Of a stretch of DNA of 64,000 bases, positions 47,430-57,182 are shown in pieces. The stretch's first letter is position 1. Each line of letters opens with the position of its first letter. The notes beneath the pieces were generated by a model. That model was given only the letters and a program-made list of their open reading frames with translations. It did not search any database and had not been told where the DNA came from. The position numbers were made by a program, and so were the translations under genes. This stretch comes from Nocardia alba NBRC 108234 (GTDB lineage: Bacteria; Actinomycetota; Actinomycetes; Mycobacteriales; Mycobacteriaceae): NCBI RefSeq assembly GCF_001612665.1, contig NZ_BDAX01000009.1, positions 186,001-250,000 of the forward strand. Direction: 5' to 3'.

Positions 47430-48176
47430 GTGACGAGCATGTGGGGCGCACCGCTGAGCGCGCGCTGGCGTGGATCACGCCGCCGCGATCCGCAGCAGGC
47501 CCGATTTCTGACCAGGGATTCACTGCGCTGGGTGCTCGCCAACCGCGCCTACACCCCCTGGTACCTGGTGCGTTACTACCGGCTCGCCAAGTTCCGCCTG
47601 GCCAACCCGCATATCGTGCTGCGCGGCATGGTGTTCCTCGGCCGCAATGTGGAGATCCACGCGACACCGCAACTCGCGCGCATGGAGATCGGCCGCTGGG
47701 TGCACATCGGCGACGGCAACGCGCTGCGTTGCCACGAGGGCTCGCTGCGCATCGGCGACAAGGTGGTGTTCGGCAAGGACAACGTCGTCAACACCTACCT
47801 CGACATCGAGATCGGTGAGTCGACCCTGGTCGCCGACTGGTGCTACATCTGCGACTTCGACCATCGCATGGACGACATCACCATGCCCATCAAGGACCAG
47901 GGCATCGTGAAGAGCCCGGTGCGCATCGGCCCCGACACGTGGATCGCGGCGAAGGTGACCGTCCTGCGCGACACCCGAGTCGGTCGCGGGTGCGTGCTAG
48001 GCGCGCACGCGGTGGTCCGTGGGGACATCCCCGACTACAGCATCGCGGTCGGCGCTCCCGTCAAGGTCGTGAAGAACCGCAAAGTCGCCTGGGACGCTAG
48101 CGCCGAGGAACGCGAGGCCTATATGGCGGCGCTGGCCGACATCGAGCGGAAGAAGAACGCCGCCGCACAGTCCTGA
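47430..48176 (+). CDS. Hexapeptide-repeat acyltransferase (Rv3034c-like, MGLP cluster)
   Basis: 248 residues. The left-handed beta-helix repeats are seen in IEIGESTLVADWCYI, VRIGPDTWIAAKVTVLRDTRVGRGCVLGAHAVVRGDIPDYSIAVGAPVKVVKN, with the usual terminal VGxPAK-like VGAPVKVVK. It is related to maltose/galactoside O-acetyltransferases. The M. tuberculosis counterpart is in the MGLP cluster and is a candidate for adding short acyl groups to the polymer. GTG 47430 or ATG 47439 may be the start. Confidence 0.88.
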   Translation: MTSMWGAPLSARWRGSRRRDPQQARFLTRDSLRWVLANRAYTPWYLVRYYRLAKFRLANPHIVLRGMVFLGRNVEIHATPQLARMEIGRWVHIGDGNALRCHEGSLRIGDKVVFGKDNVVNTYLDIEIGESTLVADWCYICDFDHRMDDITMPIKDQGIVKSPVRIGPDTWIAAKVTVLRDTRVGRGCVLGAHAVVRGDIPDYSIAVGAPVKVVKNRKVAWDASAEEREAYMAALADIERKKNAAAQS

Positions 48177-48220
48177 TCTTCCGTGATGGGACACGGCCGT
48201 GGGATGCGAGGTTTCTGTCG

Positions 48221-48784
48221 GTGCGGGTCGGTACGGTCAGCGGCGTGGAGAGCTATGCAGCGCTGCTGCGGGGGATCATGCCGACCAACCCGAACATGCG
48301 CAACGAGAAATTGCGCGCGGTGTTCGAGGGGCTCGGCTTCGAGAAGGTCGCCTCGGTACTCACGAGCGGCAATGTCGTCTTCCGCACCGCTGACGACCCC
48401 ACCGACCTCGAGGAACGCATCCAGCGGGCGCTCAACGCCGAGCTCGGCATCCCCGGCGGCACCATCATCCGCAGCCATCCCGAACTGCGCGCGCTCCTCG
48501 ACAGTGACCCGTTCGAGGGCCTACCCCACGAACGCGGCTCCTACCTCACCGTCACCTTCTTCAAGGCGACGATGCGCGACGCCGACACCACCGCCTTCGA
48601 CGACGACCCCCTCACCCGCGTCATCGGCTACGACCGCGATGCTCGTGCCTTCCTCACCGTCATCGACAACAGCACCGGCAAAACCCCCGACTTCATGGCC
48701 CGCCTGGAGAAGACCTACGGCAAGGACATCACCACCCGCACCTGGCTCACGGTGCAGCGCGTGGTGAAGAAGATGCAAGCCTGA
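48221..48784 (+). CDS. DUF1697 family protein
   Basis: 187 residues from GTG 48221 (GAGG upstream); GTG 48245 would begin at the conserved VESYAALLRGI. DUF1697 members are small cytoplasmic proteins beginning with ALLRGIN; here the motif continues as IMPTNPNM in place of the usual NVGG. Other family positions are present: LRAVFEGLGFEKVASVLTSGNVVF, IIRSHPELRALL and a C-terminal TRTWLTVQRVVKKM. No biochemical function is established. Confidence 0.85.
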   Translation: MRVGTVSGVESYAALLRGIMPTNPNMRNEKLRAVFEGLGFEKVASVLTSGNVVFRTADDPTDLEERIQRALNAELGIPGGTIIRSHPELRALLDSDPFEGLPHERGSYLTVTFFKATMRDADTTAFDDDPLTRVIGYDRDARAFLTVIDNSTGKTPDFMARLEKTYGKDITTRTWLTVQRVVKKMQA

Positions 48785-48792
48785 CCGGCGCC

Positions 48793-48999
48793 TCAGTCGG
48801 CGAAGGCGAGCCCACGGGCCGCCAGTTCCACACCGAGGATGCGGATGGACTTCGGTCCGACGCCGTGGATGGCCAGTAGTTGCTTCGTGCTGACCTCGGT
48901 GAGCTGCGCGTAGCGGGTATAGCCGTGCGCGGCCAGTTCGCGAGTCGCTACCTTGCCGATCCCGCGGGGGAACTCGGTCTCAGCCGCCGTATCCGTCAT
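48793..48999 (-). CDS. Small helix-hairpin-helix protein
   Basis: 68 residues from ATG 48999. Nearly the whole protein is an HhH-type domain: GIGKVATRELAAHGYTRYAQL then STKQLLAIHGVGPKSIRIL, with the GVGPK hairpin. Such domains bind DNA backbone non-specifically or mediate protein contacts. It follows the Rv3037c-like methyltransferase in the same direction and converges with the DUF1697 gene 8 bp away. Confidence 0.85.
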   Translation of the reverse strand: MTDTAAETEFPRGIGKVATRELAAHGYTRYAQLTEVSTKQLLAIHGVGPKSIRILGVELAARGLAFAD

Positions 49000-49052
49000 C
49001 GTGGGCACCCTTTCGTCCGGCAACACCAGACTAGGCGCGGACACCGACACGG

Positions 49053-50351
49053 TCAGCGGGCCGGCGCGACCGCTCGGCAGAGGAAGACCACACCGGCGCG
49101 GCCGATGCGGGTGATCACCAGGGTGTACGGCGTCGAGCCCCGCTGCTTGAGCTTCTTGCGCAGGGCATCGGGATCGACGTCGACGCCCCGGATGAGGATT
49201 TCCAGGGAACCGCAGTCGCGGCGCGCCAGCTCCTGACGGAGGGTCTTCTCGCGGAGTTCGAAACGATCCTCGACGCGGAAGCCACGCATGCCAGGGGGGA
49301 CCGAGTCCCCGGTGAGGTAGGCGATCTGTGGGTCCAGTTGCCAGAGCCCGTGTTTCGCGGCGTAGTGGCGGACCAACCCCGCGCGCACGACGGCGCCGTC
49401 GGGGTCGACGATCCAGTCGCCGGGAGCGCGATCGGGGATGTCGTCGGGGGCGGCGTCGGTGAGCGTGGTCGCGCCACCATGGGAGTTCAGGACGGTCGCG
49501 CGGCGGGTGACGCCGGGGTCGGTGAGACCGGGCGACCAGAGGCACGCTTCGCGGACTGCGCCGCCGAGGGAGACGATCTCCACCTCGCCGTCCCAACCGA
49601 GGCGGTCGAAATCCAGACCGGGAGCGGACTTCACCGCGATATCGCGACCCGCGTAGGCGGCGAGCAGATCCGGAAGTGGGGGTTGCAGTTTCGCGGGATC
49701 GTAGGTGCGGCGACCGTCGGCCCGACGCGCCGGATCGGCGATGATCACGGTGTCGCGCGTGGTCGGGACGAGAGCGTCGGCTCTGGCCAGAACGATGTTT
49801 CGTCGGCCCCGCCGGATGTCGTCGGTCGTTTCGCGATTCGCCCGCGCGCCGGGAAGCTGCTGGGCGGTCACATACGCACCGTGCTCACTCGCCTGGGCGG
49901 GCTCGCGGCCGGTGGCCTCGAGAGGCGCCGTGGCGAGGTTGTGCGCGGCCATCGCCAAGCGCACGTCGTCGAGATCGCTGCCGATCACCGCGGGGCACAC
50001 CGCGGCGAGTTCGGACAGTTCCGCGCCGATCGAACAGGTGACGTCGTGCACCGGCCGTCCGGCCAACCTCGCGGCCCGATGCCGGGCGACCAGCGCGGGC
50101 GTCGCCTGCTGCAACGCGTCGTCGGTGAACAGCCACTCCCCTGCCGCGGGCAGTTTCACCGCGGCCTTGCGACGCAGCCGCACCGTCTCGATCAGCGCGG
50201 CGCCATGTTCGCCGTGCGAGCGACGCACCTGCTCGATATCGCGCAGGTGCGTCGCGGTGGTCAGCTCCAGCCGGTCGACCTCGGCGAGCGCGGCACGGCC
50301 TGCCGCGCTGCCGAGATAGGCGACATCGTCGCGGCCGAAGCGATAGCCCAC
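49053..50351 (-). CDS. SAM-dependent methyltransferase with THUMP-like C-terminus (Rv3037c-like)
   Basis: 432 residues. The central class I methyltransferase core has VHDVTCSIGAELSELAAVCPAVIGSDLD and a catalytic-like segment DTVIIADPARRADGRRT; the C-terminal ~90 residues (RGFRVEDRFELREKTLRQELARRDCGSLEILIRGVDVD) form the THUMP-like domain of this family. The M. tuberculosis counterpart is listed in the MGLP cluster, but its similarity to RNA methyltransferases leaves either role possible. GTG 50351 directly abuts the TAG of the upstream gene. Confidence 0.87.
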   Translation of the reverse strand: MGYRFGRDDVAYLGSAAGRAALAEVDRLELTTATHLRDIEQVRRSHGEHGAALIETVRLRRKAAVKLPAAGEWLFTDDALQQATPALVARHRAARLAGRPVHDVTCSIGAELSELAAVCPAVIGSDLDDVRLAMAAHNLATAPLEATGREPAQASEHGAYVTAQQLPGARANRETTDDIRRGRRNIVLARADALVPTTRDTVIIADPARRADGRRTYDPAKLQPPLPDLLAAYAGRDIAVKSAPGLDFDRLGWDGEVEIVSLGGAVREACLWSPGLTDPGVTRRATVLNSHGGATTLTDAAPDDIPDRAPGDWIVDPDGAVVRAGLVRHYAAKHGLWQLDPQIAYLTGDSVPPGMRGFRVEDRFELREKTLRQELARRDCGSLEILIRGVDVDPDALRKKLKQRGSTPYTLVITRIGRAGVVFLCRAVAPAR

Positions 50352-51329
50352 CTACTTCTGCGCCGTGCCCGGCTTCACACCGGTGATCATCGCGTTGTAG
50401 AAGAACTGGCGCGGCACGACCTTGCGCAGCACCTTCTCGTCCAGCCAGCTCAGACCCAGCCACGCGCGGTACTGCGCCATGCGGTACGGCATGGTCAGCT
50501 TCTCGTCGGGGACGGCGGCCTCGAACGTGCGCACCGGCCAGCCCCACAGGGCGGCGGCGAGTTCCTCGGTGGTGGCCTTCACGTCGACGGCACCGGCCGA
50601 CTTCGCCATCTTCTCGAGATCGCTCGGGTCGAAGGTGTGCAAGTCGACGACGGCCTCGAGCGCCGCGGCGCGCGAGGACTCGTCCAGTTCGGTCTGCGGA
50701 CGACGCCAACCGGACAGGAACGGCAGCTTGGTGATCTCGGTGGTCACCTTCCAGGTGGCCTGGCCGAGGCGACGGGCGTAGATATTGCCGATGGTGGTGG
50801 GCTCACCGGCGAACACGAAACGTCCGCCCGGCTTGAGCACGCGCAGGCACTCCTTGAGCGCCAGCTCCACGTCGGGGATGTGGTGCAGCACGGCGTGGCC
50901 GCAGACCAGATCGAAGGTGTCGTCGTCGTACGGGATGGTCTCGGCGTCGGCGACGCGACCATCCACATCGAGGCCGAGGTGCTCGGCGTTGCGCAGCGCG
51001 ACCTTCACCATGCCGGGCGAGAGGTCGGTGACCGAACCGGACTTGGCGACGCCACCCTGCATCAGGTTGAGCAGGAAGAATCCCGTGCCACAGCCCAGCT
51101 CGAGCGCACGCTCGTAGGGCAGCGGAGCGGGACCGACAGCGAGATCGAACCGGCCGCGCGCATACGCGATACAGCGTTCGTCATAGGAGATCGACCACTT
51201 GTCGTCGTAGGTCTCCGCTTCCCAGTCGTGGTACAGGACCTGGGCGAGTTTGGTGTCTTTGCGCGCTGCTTCGACCTGGGCCGCGGTCGCGTGGGGGTTC
51301 GGCGCCGGGTCGTCGGGATGGACCGTCAT
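50352..51329 (-). CDS. SAM-dependent methyltransferase (Rv3038c-like)
   Basis: 325 residues. Class I fold: ALELGCGTGFFLLNLMQGG, SVTDLSPGMVKVA, ADAETIPYDDDTFDLVCGHAVLHHIPDVE and LKPGGRFVFAGEPT. The ~130 C-terminal residues carry a positively charged segment with MPYRMAQYRAWLGLSWLDEKVLRKVVPRQFFYNAM, possibly a membrane-associated cap. First gene of a pair with the Rv3037c-like methyltransferase. The substrate is unknown; lipid or glucan methylation is possible given the setting. Confidence 0.9.
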   Translation of the reverse strand: MTVHPDDPAPNPHATAAQVEAARKDTKLAQVLYHDWEAETYDDKWSISYDERCIAYARGRFDLAVGPAPLPYERALELGCGTGFFLLNLMQGGVAKSGSVTDLSPGMVKVALRNAEHLGLDVDGRVADAETIPYDDDTFDLVCGHAVLHHIPDVELALKECLRVLKPGGRFVFAGEPTTIGNIYARRLGQATWKVTTEITKLPFLSGWRRPQTELDESSRAAALEAVVDLHTFDPSDLEKMAKSAGAVDVKATTEELAAALWGWPVRTFEAAVPDEKLTMPYRMAQYRAWLGLSWLDEKVLRKVVPRQFFYNAMITGVKPGTAQK

Positions 51330-51503
51330 AGAGGTCAGCCTAATATGTGTGCCTCGGCACGCCGCTGCGGGGACGAGGCACAGCCCTTTCGGTCACCCGG
51401 ACCGACTCGCCGAACGCCCGCGGAACGAGAACTAACTTCGAACCCGCCGGTATCGCGACACCGTGGGTAACTCGCCCGCCACCGCGCATCGGTGCGGCAC
51501 GAA

Positions 51504-51536
51504 CCCGCCTACCGGGCCGGGGGCCGGGTAGGCGGG
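51504..51536 (-). terminator. Hairpin downstream of the enoyl-CoA hydratase gene
   Basis: Arms 51504-51513 and 51527-51536 (cccgcctacc/ggtaggcggg) pair exactly around a GC-rich 13-nt loop, 7 nt after the stop at 51543. Confidence 0.8.
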
Positions 51537-51542
51537 GTCGGG

Positions 51543-52319
51543 CTAGCGACCGGTGAAGGTGGCGGCGTCGGGCCCCTCCGCCGCGAAGGCGCGGGTGCCC
51601 GTGCGGACGTCCTCGGTGTCGAACAGGGCCGACCATTCGGTGACGGCGGTGGCATGCCCGTGCGGTCCGGATTCGAAGACGGCCTTGGCGGCGGCGAGCG
51701 CGCGGGGCGCGGCGGTGACGAACTGAGCGGCCCACGCGCGAGCCGCGGCGAGGACATTGTCGGGCGCGACGACCTCGTCGACCAGACCGAGTTTCGCGGC
51801 CTCCTCGGCGTCGACGAAACGACCGGTGTACACGAGATCCTTGGCTCGGCTCGCGCCGATGAGCAGCGAGAGCCGCCGGATGCCGGACAGCGGAATGAGA
51901 CCCGCTTTGATCTGCGGCAGACCGAGTTTCACGTTGTCGCCGACGATCCGGTGATCGGCGCCGAGCGCGAGTTCGAGGCCGGCCCCGAGGCAGTAGCCGG
52001 TGATCGCGGCGACGGTGGGCTGCGGAACCCGCGTGAGGCAGCCGAGCGCGGCCTGGAGATCGGCGGCCATGGCGGCGGCCTGATCGGCGTCGAGTTCGGC
52101 CAGCTCCGCCATCTCGTCGCCGGCGCTGAACACCCGCGCGTCGCCGTAGACGATCAGGGCGGCGACCCCGGGGTGCTCGGCCACGGTGGCCGCCGCGGCT
52201 GCCACCTCACGGGCCAACTGGGCACCGACGAGGTTCAGCGGCGGACGATCGATGCGCAACAGCGCGACGCCACGGGTGGTCGGCTCGGCGGGCAGCTCGA
52301 GGGTCACGAATTCGGCCAT
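51543..52319 (-). CDS. Enoyl-CoA hydratase/isomerase family protein (EchA17-like)
   Basis: 258 residues of the crotonase fold: RPPLNLVGAQLAREV, ALIVYGDARVFSAGDEMAELAEL (oxyanion-hole Gly), PTVAAITGYCLGAGLELALGADHRI and LGLPQIKAGLIPLSGIRRLSLLIGASRAKDLVYTGR. In the second half the glutamate pair of hydratases is partly replaced: the position after the LGxPE-like motif reads LGLPQIKAGL, with Gln in place of Glu, so hydratase activity may be altered. Corresponds by position to Rv3039c. Ten bp downstream of the NUDIX gene. Confidence 0.88.
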   Translation of the reverse strand: MAEFVTLELPAEPTTRGVALLRIDRPPLNLVGAQLAREVAAAAATVAEHPGVAALIVYGDARVFSAGDEMAELAELDADQAAAMAADLQAALGCLTRVPQPTVAAITGYCLGAGLELALGADHRIVGDNVKLGLPQIKAGLIPLSGIRRLSLLIGASRAKDLVYTGRFVDAEEAAKLGLVDEVVAPDNVLAAARAWAAQFVTAAPRALAAAKAVFESGPHGHATAVTEWSALFDTEDVRTGTRAFAAEGPDAATFTGR

Positions 52320-52328
52320 GGGAGCAAC

Positions 52329-53135
52329 CTACCGGCCGCCGAGGGCACCCAACCGAGGCAGCTCGTCGAAATACCGTTCGTTGTCGGGGAAGTCCGACAG
52401 CGGACGGCCGCCCGGACCCGGCGAGTACTTCGGCATGATCGGCTCGACCACCCGGTCGACGGCCAGCACGGCGGCGGTGTCGGCGAACCCACACAGCGCA
52501 TCGAGCTGCGACCACGTCGGTGGCATCAGCACGTGTTCGCCCGCCCGCCAGCTCGCCAGCGCGGCCCGCGGTGTCTGCCAGGCCACCTGGGCGGCCTCGG
52601 AGGTGGCACCGTCGGCGATCTGGCCCGAAGGGAGCACCGCGACGAAGAAGCGGGTGTCGTAGCGGCGGGGTTCGGCCGCCGGGGTGATCCAGTTCGACCA
52701 CGGGCGCAGCAGGTCGGCCCGCAACACCAGACCCTCGGCCGTGAGGAATTCGGCGAGCGATAATTCGCGGCGCTCCAGCTTGCCGCGCGCATCCCGATAG
52801 CGCGCCGAGTCGTCGACGACGGAATCCGCGGTCGGCCCCGCCAGCAGCACACCGCATTCCTCGAACGTTTCCCGCACGGCGGCGGCGACGAGCGCCTGCG
52901 CGGTCTTCTCGTCGGTGGCGAAACGCTCGGCCCACCAGTCAGGTTCGGGACCCGACCAGGCGATATCGGCAGTCCCGTCGGCGGCGTCGACGCCACCGCC
53001 GGGGAACACCGTCACCCCGGCCGCGAACGCCATCCCCTTGACCCGGCGCTGCAGGAACACCTCGATACCCGAATCGCCGTCACGTACCAGCATCACGGTC
53101 GACGCGTCCCGCACCGAAGCCCCGGACTCACTCAT
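52329..53135 (-). CDS. NUDIX hydrolase, NUDT7/NUDT19-like (Rv3040c-like)
   Basis: 268 residues from ATG 53135 (a start at 53153 also exists). The Nudix box is split as in the CoA/NUDT19 group: FPGGGVDAAD, an insertion of ~40 residues, then AAVRETFEECGVLL with the catalytic REx2EE core. Likely cleaves a CoA ester or other nucleoside diphosphate derivative; its pairing with an enoyl-CoA hydratase supports CoA, by inference. Confidence 0.88.
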   Translation of the reverse strand: MSESGASVRDASTVMLVRDGDSGIEVFLQRRVKGMAFAAGVTVFPGGGVDAADGTADIAWSGPEPDWWAERFATDEKTAQALVAAAVRETFEECGVLLAGPTADSVVDDSARYRDARGKLERRELSLAEFLTAEGLVLRADLLRPWSNWITPAAEPRRYDTRFFVAVLPSGQIADGATSEAAQVAWQTPRAALASWRAGEHVLMPPTWSQLDALCGFADTAAVLAVDRVVEPIMPKYSPGPGGRPLSDFPDNERYFDELPRLGALGGR

Positions 53136-53338
53136 ATCGTTCCTCTCCACCACCGAACCGAGCGCTCGGCAACCGCCGATCTACCGACCGGACCGGCTGC
53201 CTCTCGCGAGCACAGCCCTCTCAGCACCCTAACGCCCGCTTGGTCCCCCGCCCGACGGGCTTCCCGCCGACCGGACACCCGCCGGGTCAGCTCGGCTATC
53301 GAGGGACCGCGCCCGGGTCAGTTCGACGAGGCGAGGGC

Positions 53339-54175
53339 TCAGTTACGGCGCCGATGCCCGCCCGAACGACGAGCCCGCCGCGCGAACCACCGCCCATCGA
53401 CCCGATCGAGGGCGATCGACTGGCTGAAGGCGTTGCTCAGATTCTTGGCGGTGAGCACATCGCCGAGCAGACCCTGGCCGACCACCTCACCCTCCTTCAG
53501 CAGCAGCGCGTGGGTGAAGCCGGGCGGGATCTCCTCGACGTGGTGGGTCACCAGCACCATCGCGGGCGCGTCGGGGTCGGCGGCGAGATCGCCGAGACGC
53601 TCGACGAGTTCCTCGCGCCCGCCCAGGTCGAGGCCGGCGGCCGGTTCGTCGAGCAGCAGCAGTTCCGGGTCGGTCATCAGGGCACGCGCGATCAGCACCC
53701 GCTTGCGCTCGCCTTCGGACAGGGTGCCGTAGGTGCGCTCGGAAAGGTGTTCGGCGCCGAGGGTTTCCAGCATGTCGACGGCGCGTTCGGTGTCGATGTC
53801 CTCGTAGCGTTCACGCCAGCGGCCGAGCACCGCGTACCCGGCCGAGACCACCAGGTCGCTGACCTTCTCGTCCACCGGGATGCGGCTGGCCACCGCCGCC
53901 GAGGACATTCCGATCCGTGGCCGCAATTCGTTGACATCGACGCGGCCGAGCGTCTCCCCCAACAGGTTCGCGGACCCGGAGGTCGGATGTAGTTCGGCGG
54001 CGGCCATTCTCAGGAGCGAGGTCTTGCCCGCGCCGTTCGGGCCGAGCACCACCCAGCGTTCGTCGAGCTCTACTTGCCAGGAGACCGGGCCGACCAGGGT
54101 TCGGCCCGAGCGACGGATGGTCACGTCGGAGAAGTCGATGAGCAAATCGGGATCGGGTTGCGACACGCGCTCCAT
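53339..54175 (-). CDS. ABC transporter ATP-binding protein (Rv3041c-like)
   Basis: 278 residues. Walker A VVLGPNGAGKTSLLRM, signature TLSEGERKRVLIARAL (LSEGE in place of LSGGQ), Walker B ELLLLDEPAAGLD and H-loop LVTHHVEEI. No permease is adjacent; the DEPAAGLD and HVEEIP pattern matches stand-alone ABC-F/ModF-like ATPases that may act outside transport. The C-terminus ends in a basic tail ARRARRSGGHRRR. Transcribed in the serB direction as in M. tuberculosis. Confidence 0.9.
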   Translation of the reverse strand: MERVSQPDPDLLIDFSDVTIRRSGRTLVGPVSWQVELDERWVVLGPNGAGKTSLLRMAAAELHPTSGSANLLGETLGRVDVNELRPRIGMSSAAVASRIPVDEKVSDLVVSAGYAVLGRWRERYEDIDTERAVDMLETLGAEHLSERTYGTLSEGERKRVLIARALMTDPELLLLDEPAAGLDLGGREELVERLGDLAADPDAPAMVLVTHHVEEIPPGFTHALLLKEGEVVGQGLLGDVLTAKNLSNAFSQSIALDRVDGRWFARRARRSGGHRRRN

Positions 54176-54193
54176 CTTGGCCCACGGGGGCTC

Positions 54194-54352
54194 TCAGCGC
54201 AGCGACCGGCCCGTGCGAGATTCGTCGGTCCTGGTCGGCGACGGGTTATCCGTGCCGCGAACCTCGCCGCGCAACATCCGCGCGGCCACGAAAGACACCG
54301 GCACCGACAGCGCGACCCACACGATCAGGATCACCACAATCGTCGTCATCAT
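54194..54352 (-). CDS. Small single-helix membrane protein
   Basis: 52 residues from ATG 54352, which has GGAGG 7 bases upstream; the longer frame starts in that ribosome site. One hydrophobic helix (TTIVVILIVWVALSVPVSFVAA) followed by a polar tail rich in Arg and Thr. It lies 18 bp before the ABC ATPase gene in the same direction and might be its membrane partner, which is inference only. Confidence 0.7.
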   Translation of the reverse strand: MMTTIVVILIVWVALSVPVSFVAARMLRGEVRGTDNPSPTRTDESRTGRSLR

Positions 54353-54492
54353 CGCGGAACCTCCCTGTACCTCGACGTGCACGGCTGTCGGTTACGTATA
54401 CCCGCGAGACACCGCCGCCACACCGAGTCATCGCGGCGAGTCGCGAAATTCGCAACCACACTGTCGGATTCGCGTCGCGCGTGTCGCAATGA

Positions 54493-55275
54493 TCACGGGC
54501 GTGGCGGCACCGCGATCACCGTCATCGAACCGGGCGCCACCTCGGTGAAACCGGCGTCACGCACGGCCACCGCGCGACCCGCCGTCACCTCGGCCACCAA
54601 TGCCGCCCACTGCTGTTCGTCGGCGTCGCGCACCGCGCACCGGAACTCGCGGCCTGCCCACGCCGCCGCCTCGTGCACCGGCAACGCACCCGCCAGCAAC
54701 ATACTCGCGTGCCCGACCTGCGCCGCCGCCTTGCCCACCGACATCGCCAACGCGGCGTTCACCCACAGCACCGGCAGGCTCGGATCCGCCGGGCCCGGCT
54801 CGTCGTGGTCGAGATCGGTACCGCCGATCTGGAGTTTGCGGATGCGCTGATCGATCTCCCCGACCGGGCCGGGGACGAACGCACGGGCCTGCGCGCCGTC
54901 GACCTCGACACTCACCCCGTCGACGGCCGCCGCGGCCGCCCACTGCGCACCGCGCGCCCGCCGAGCGACCTTCCGGATCCGCGACCGCTTCCAGGCGAGG
55001 TAGCGCGGCTCCCACTCCCCGCCGGGCCCCGAACGCGGATCCAGGCACACCGCGACCGCCGCGGCGGCGGCCGCTGCCAGCAACGAGCTGCGGGCGGGCG
55101 GGTCGGCTTTGGGGATGTGCAACACCATCTGCATCGCCTGCACCATGGCCGGGTCGTCGGGATCACCGCCGCCGCCGTAGCCCTGTGCCAATTCCGCGTG
55201 CCGAGCGCCGAATTCGGCCGCCTCGTCGCGAACCGGCGCCTGCGCCTGCTCCTCGGTCTCCAACCCACTGCCCAT
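54493..55275 (-). CDS. PTH2-family peptidyl-tRNA hydrolase-like protein, N-terminally extended
   Basis: 260 residues. The last ~110 residues fit PTH2: VNAALAMSVGKAAAQVGHASMLL (K and H of the active region), WAGREFRCAVRDADE and the hallmark VRDAGFTEVAPGSMTVIAV. The first 150 residues are an extra region with acidic start, PADPPARSSLLAAAA-type helix and a basic stretch WKRSRIRKVARRARGAQW. PTH2 frees peptides from dropped-off peptidyl-tRNA; the bacterial role of this extended version is unknown. Confidence 0.83.
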   Translation of the reverse strand: MGSGLETEEQAQAPVRDEAAEFGARHAELAQGYGGGGDPDDPAMVQAMQMVLHIPKADPPARSSLLAAAAAAAVAVCLDPRSGPGGEWEPRYLAWKRSRIRKVARRARGAQWAAAAAVDGVSVEVDGAQARAFVPGPVGEIDQRIRKLQIGGTDLDHDEPGPADPSLPVLWVNAALAMSVGKAAAQVGHASMLLAGALPVHEAAAWAGREFRCAVRDADEQQWAALVAEVTAGRAVAVRDAGFTEVAPGSMTVIAVPPRP

Positions 55276-55372
55276 CCCACGACACCCATTCGATCGACAC
55301 CAGTCCGCCCGCCAGCCTAATCGCGCGGTCCGACAGTCCTCGGCGAGTTCGCGGGCTCCGGTCGAACCCGGC

Positions 55373-55798
55373 TCAGATCACCCGGACATCCACCATGAAG
55401 GTCGGCTCGGGACCGATCGACGGTTCGTTGGCGGGCCCGTACGTGAACGCCAGCGTGGTCACACCCCGCTGGATCGCCCGGAACGGCCACACGGTGGCGT
55501 TGCCCTCGCTGGTCGGCCCACCGTCGGTGATCAGGATGCCTCGCTCGGCGTTGACCAGGCCCCACTCCCCGGTCGACGCGGGATCGCGCGGCAGGCGCAC
55601 CAGCAGGCGCTGACCCACCGTCGGCACGACCGTGCTGCCGTTGGCGGACAGCTCGATGATCAACGGAGCGACCGCGGACCGCGCGATGGCGGTGGGCTGG
55701 AGAACCACGTCATAGGTGTCGGTCTTGTCGCCGCCGCAACCGGCGATCGATCCGCCGAGACCCGCCAGGGCGACCAGCACGAGAACTGACCTGCGCAC
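55373..55798 (-). CDS. Lipoprotein with weak chagasin (I42)-like pattern
   Basis: 141 residues. Signal peptide MRRSVLVLVALAGLGGSIAGC with lipobox SIAGC. The mature domain has VGQRLLVRLPRDPASTGEW, then VWPFRAIQRGVTTLAFTYG and a final FMVDVRVI, which resembles the NPTTG...W, G...F and closing strand layout of chagasin-type cysteine protease inhibitors, although the GxxG loop is changed. A surface protein; the inhibitor call is tentative. Confidence 0.75.
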   Translation of the reverse strand: MRRSVLVLVALAGLGGSIAGCGGDKTDTYDVVLQPTAIARSAVAPLIIELSANGSTVVPTVGQRLLVRLPRDPASTGEWGLVNAERGILITDGGPTSEGNATVWPFRAIQRGVTTLAFTYGPANEPSIGPEPTFMVDVRVI

Positions 55799-55871
55799 AA
55801 CAACCTCCCGGTGACGAGCGGTGACGACGTGCCTGTGCCGTCACTCTACGTCGGCGAGGTCGCGATTCGCG

Positions 55872-57182
<1,311 letters not shown>

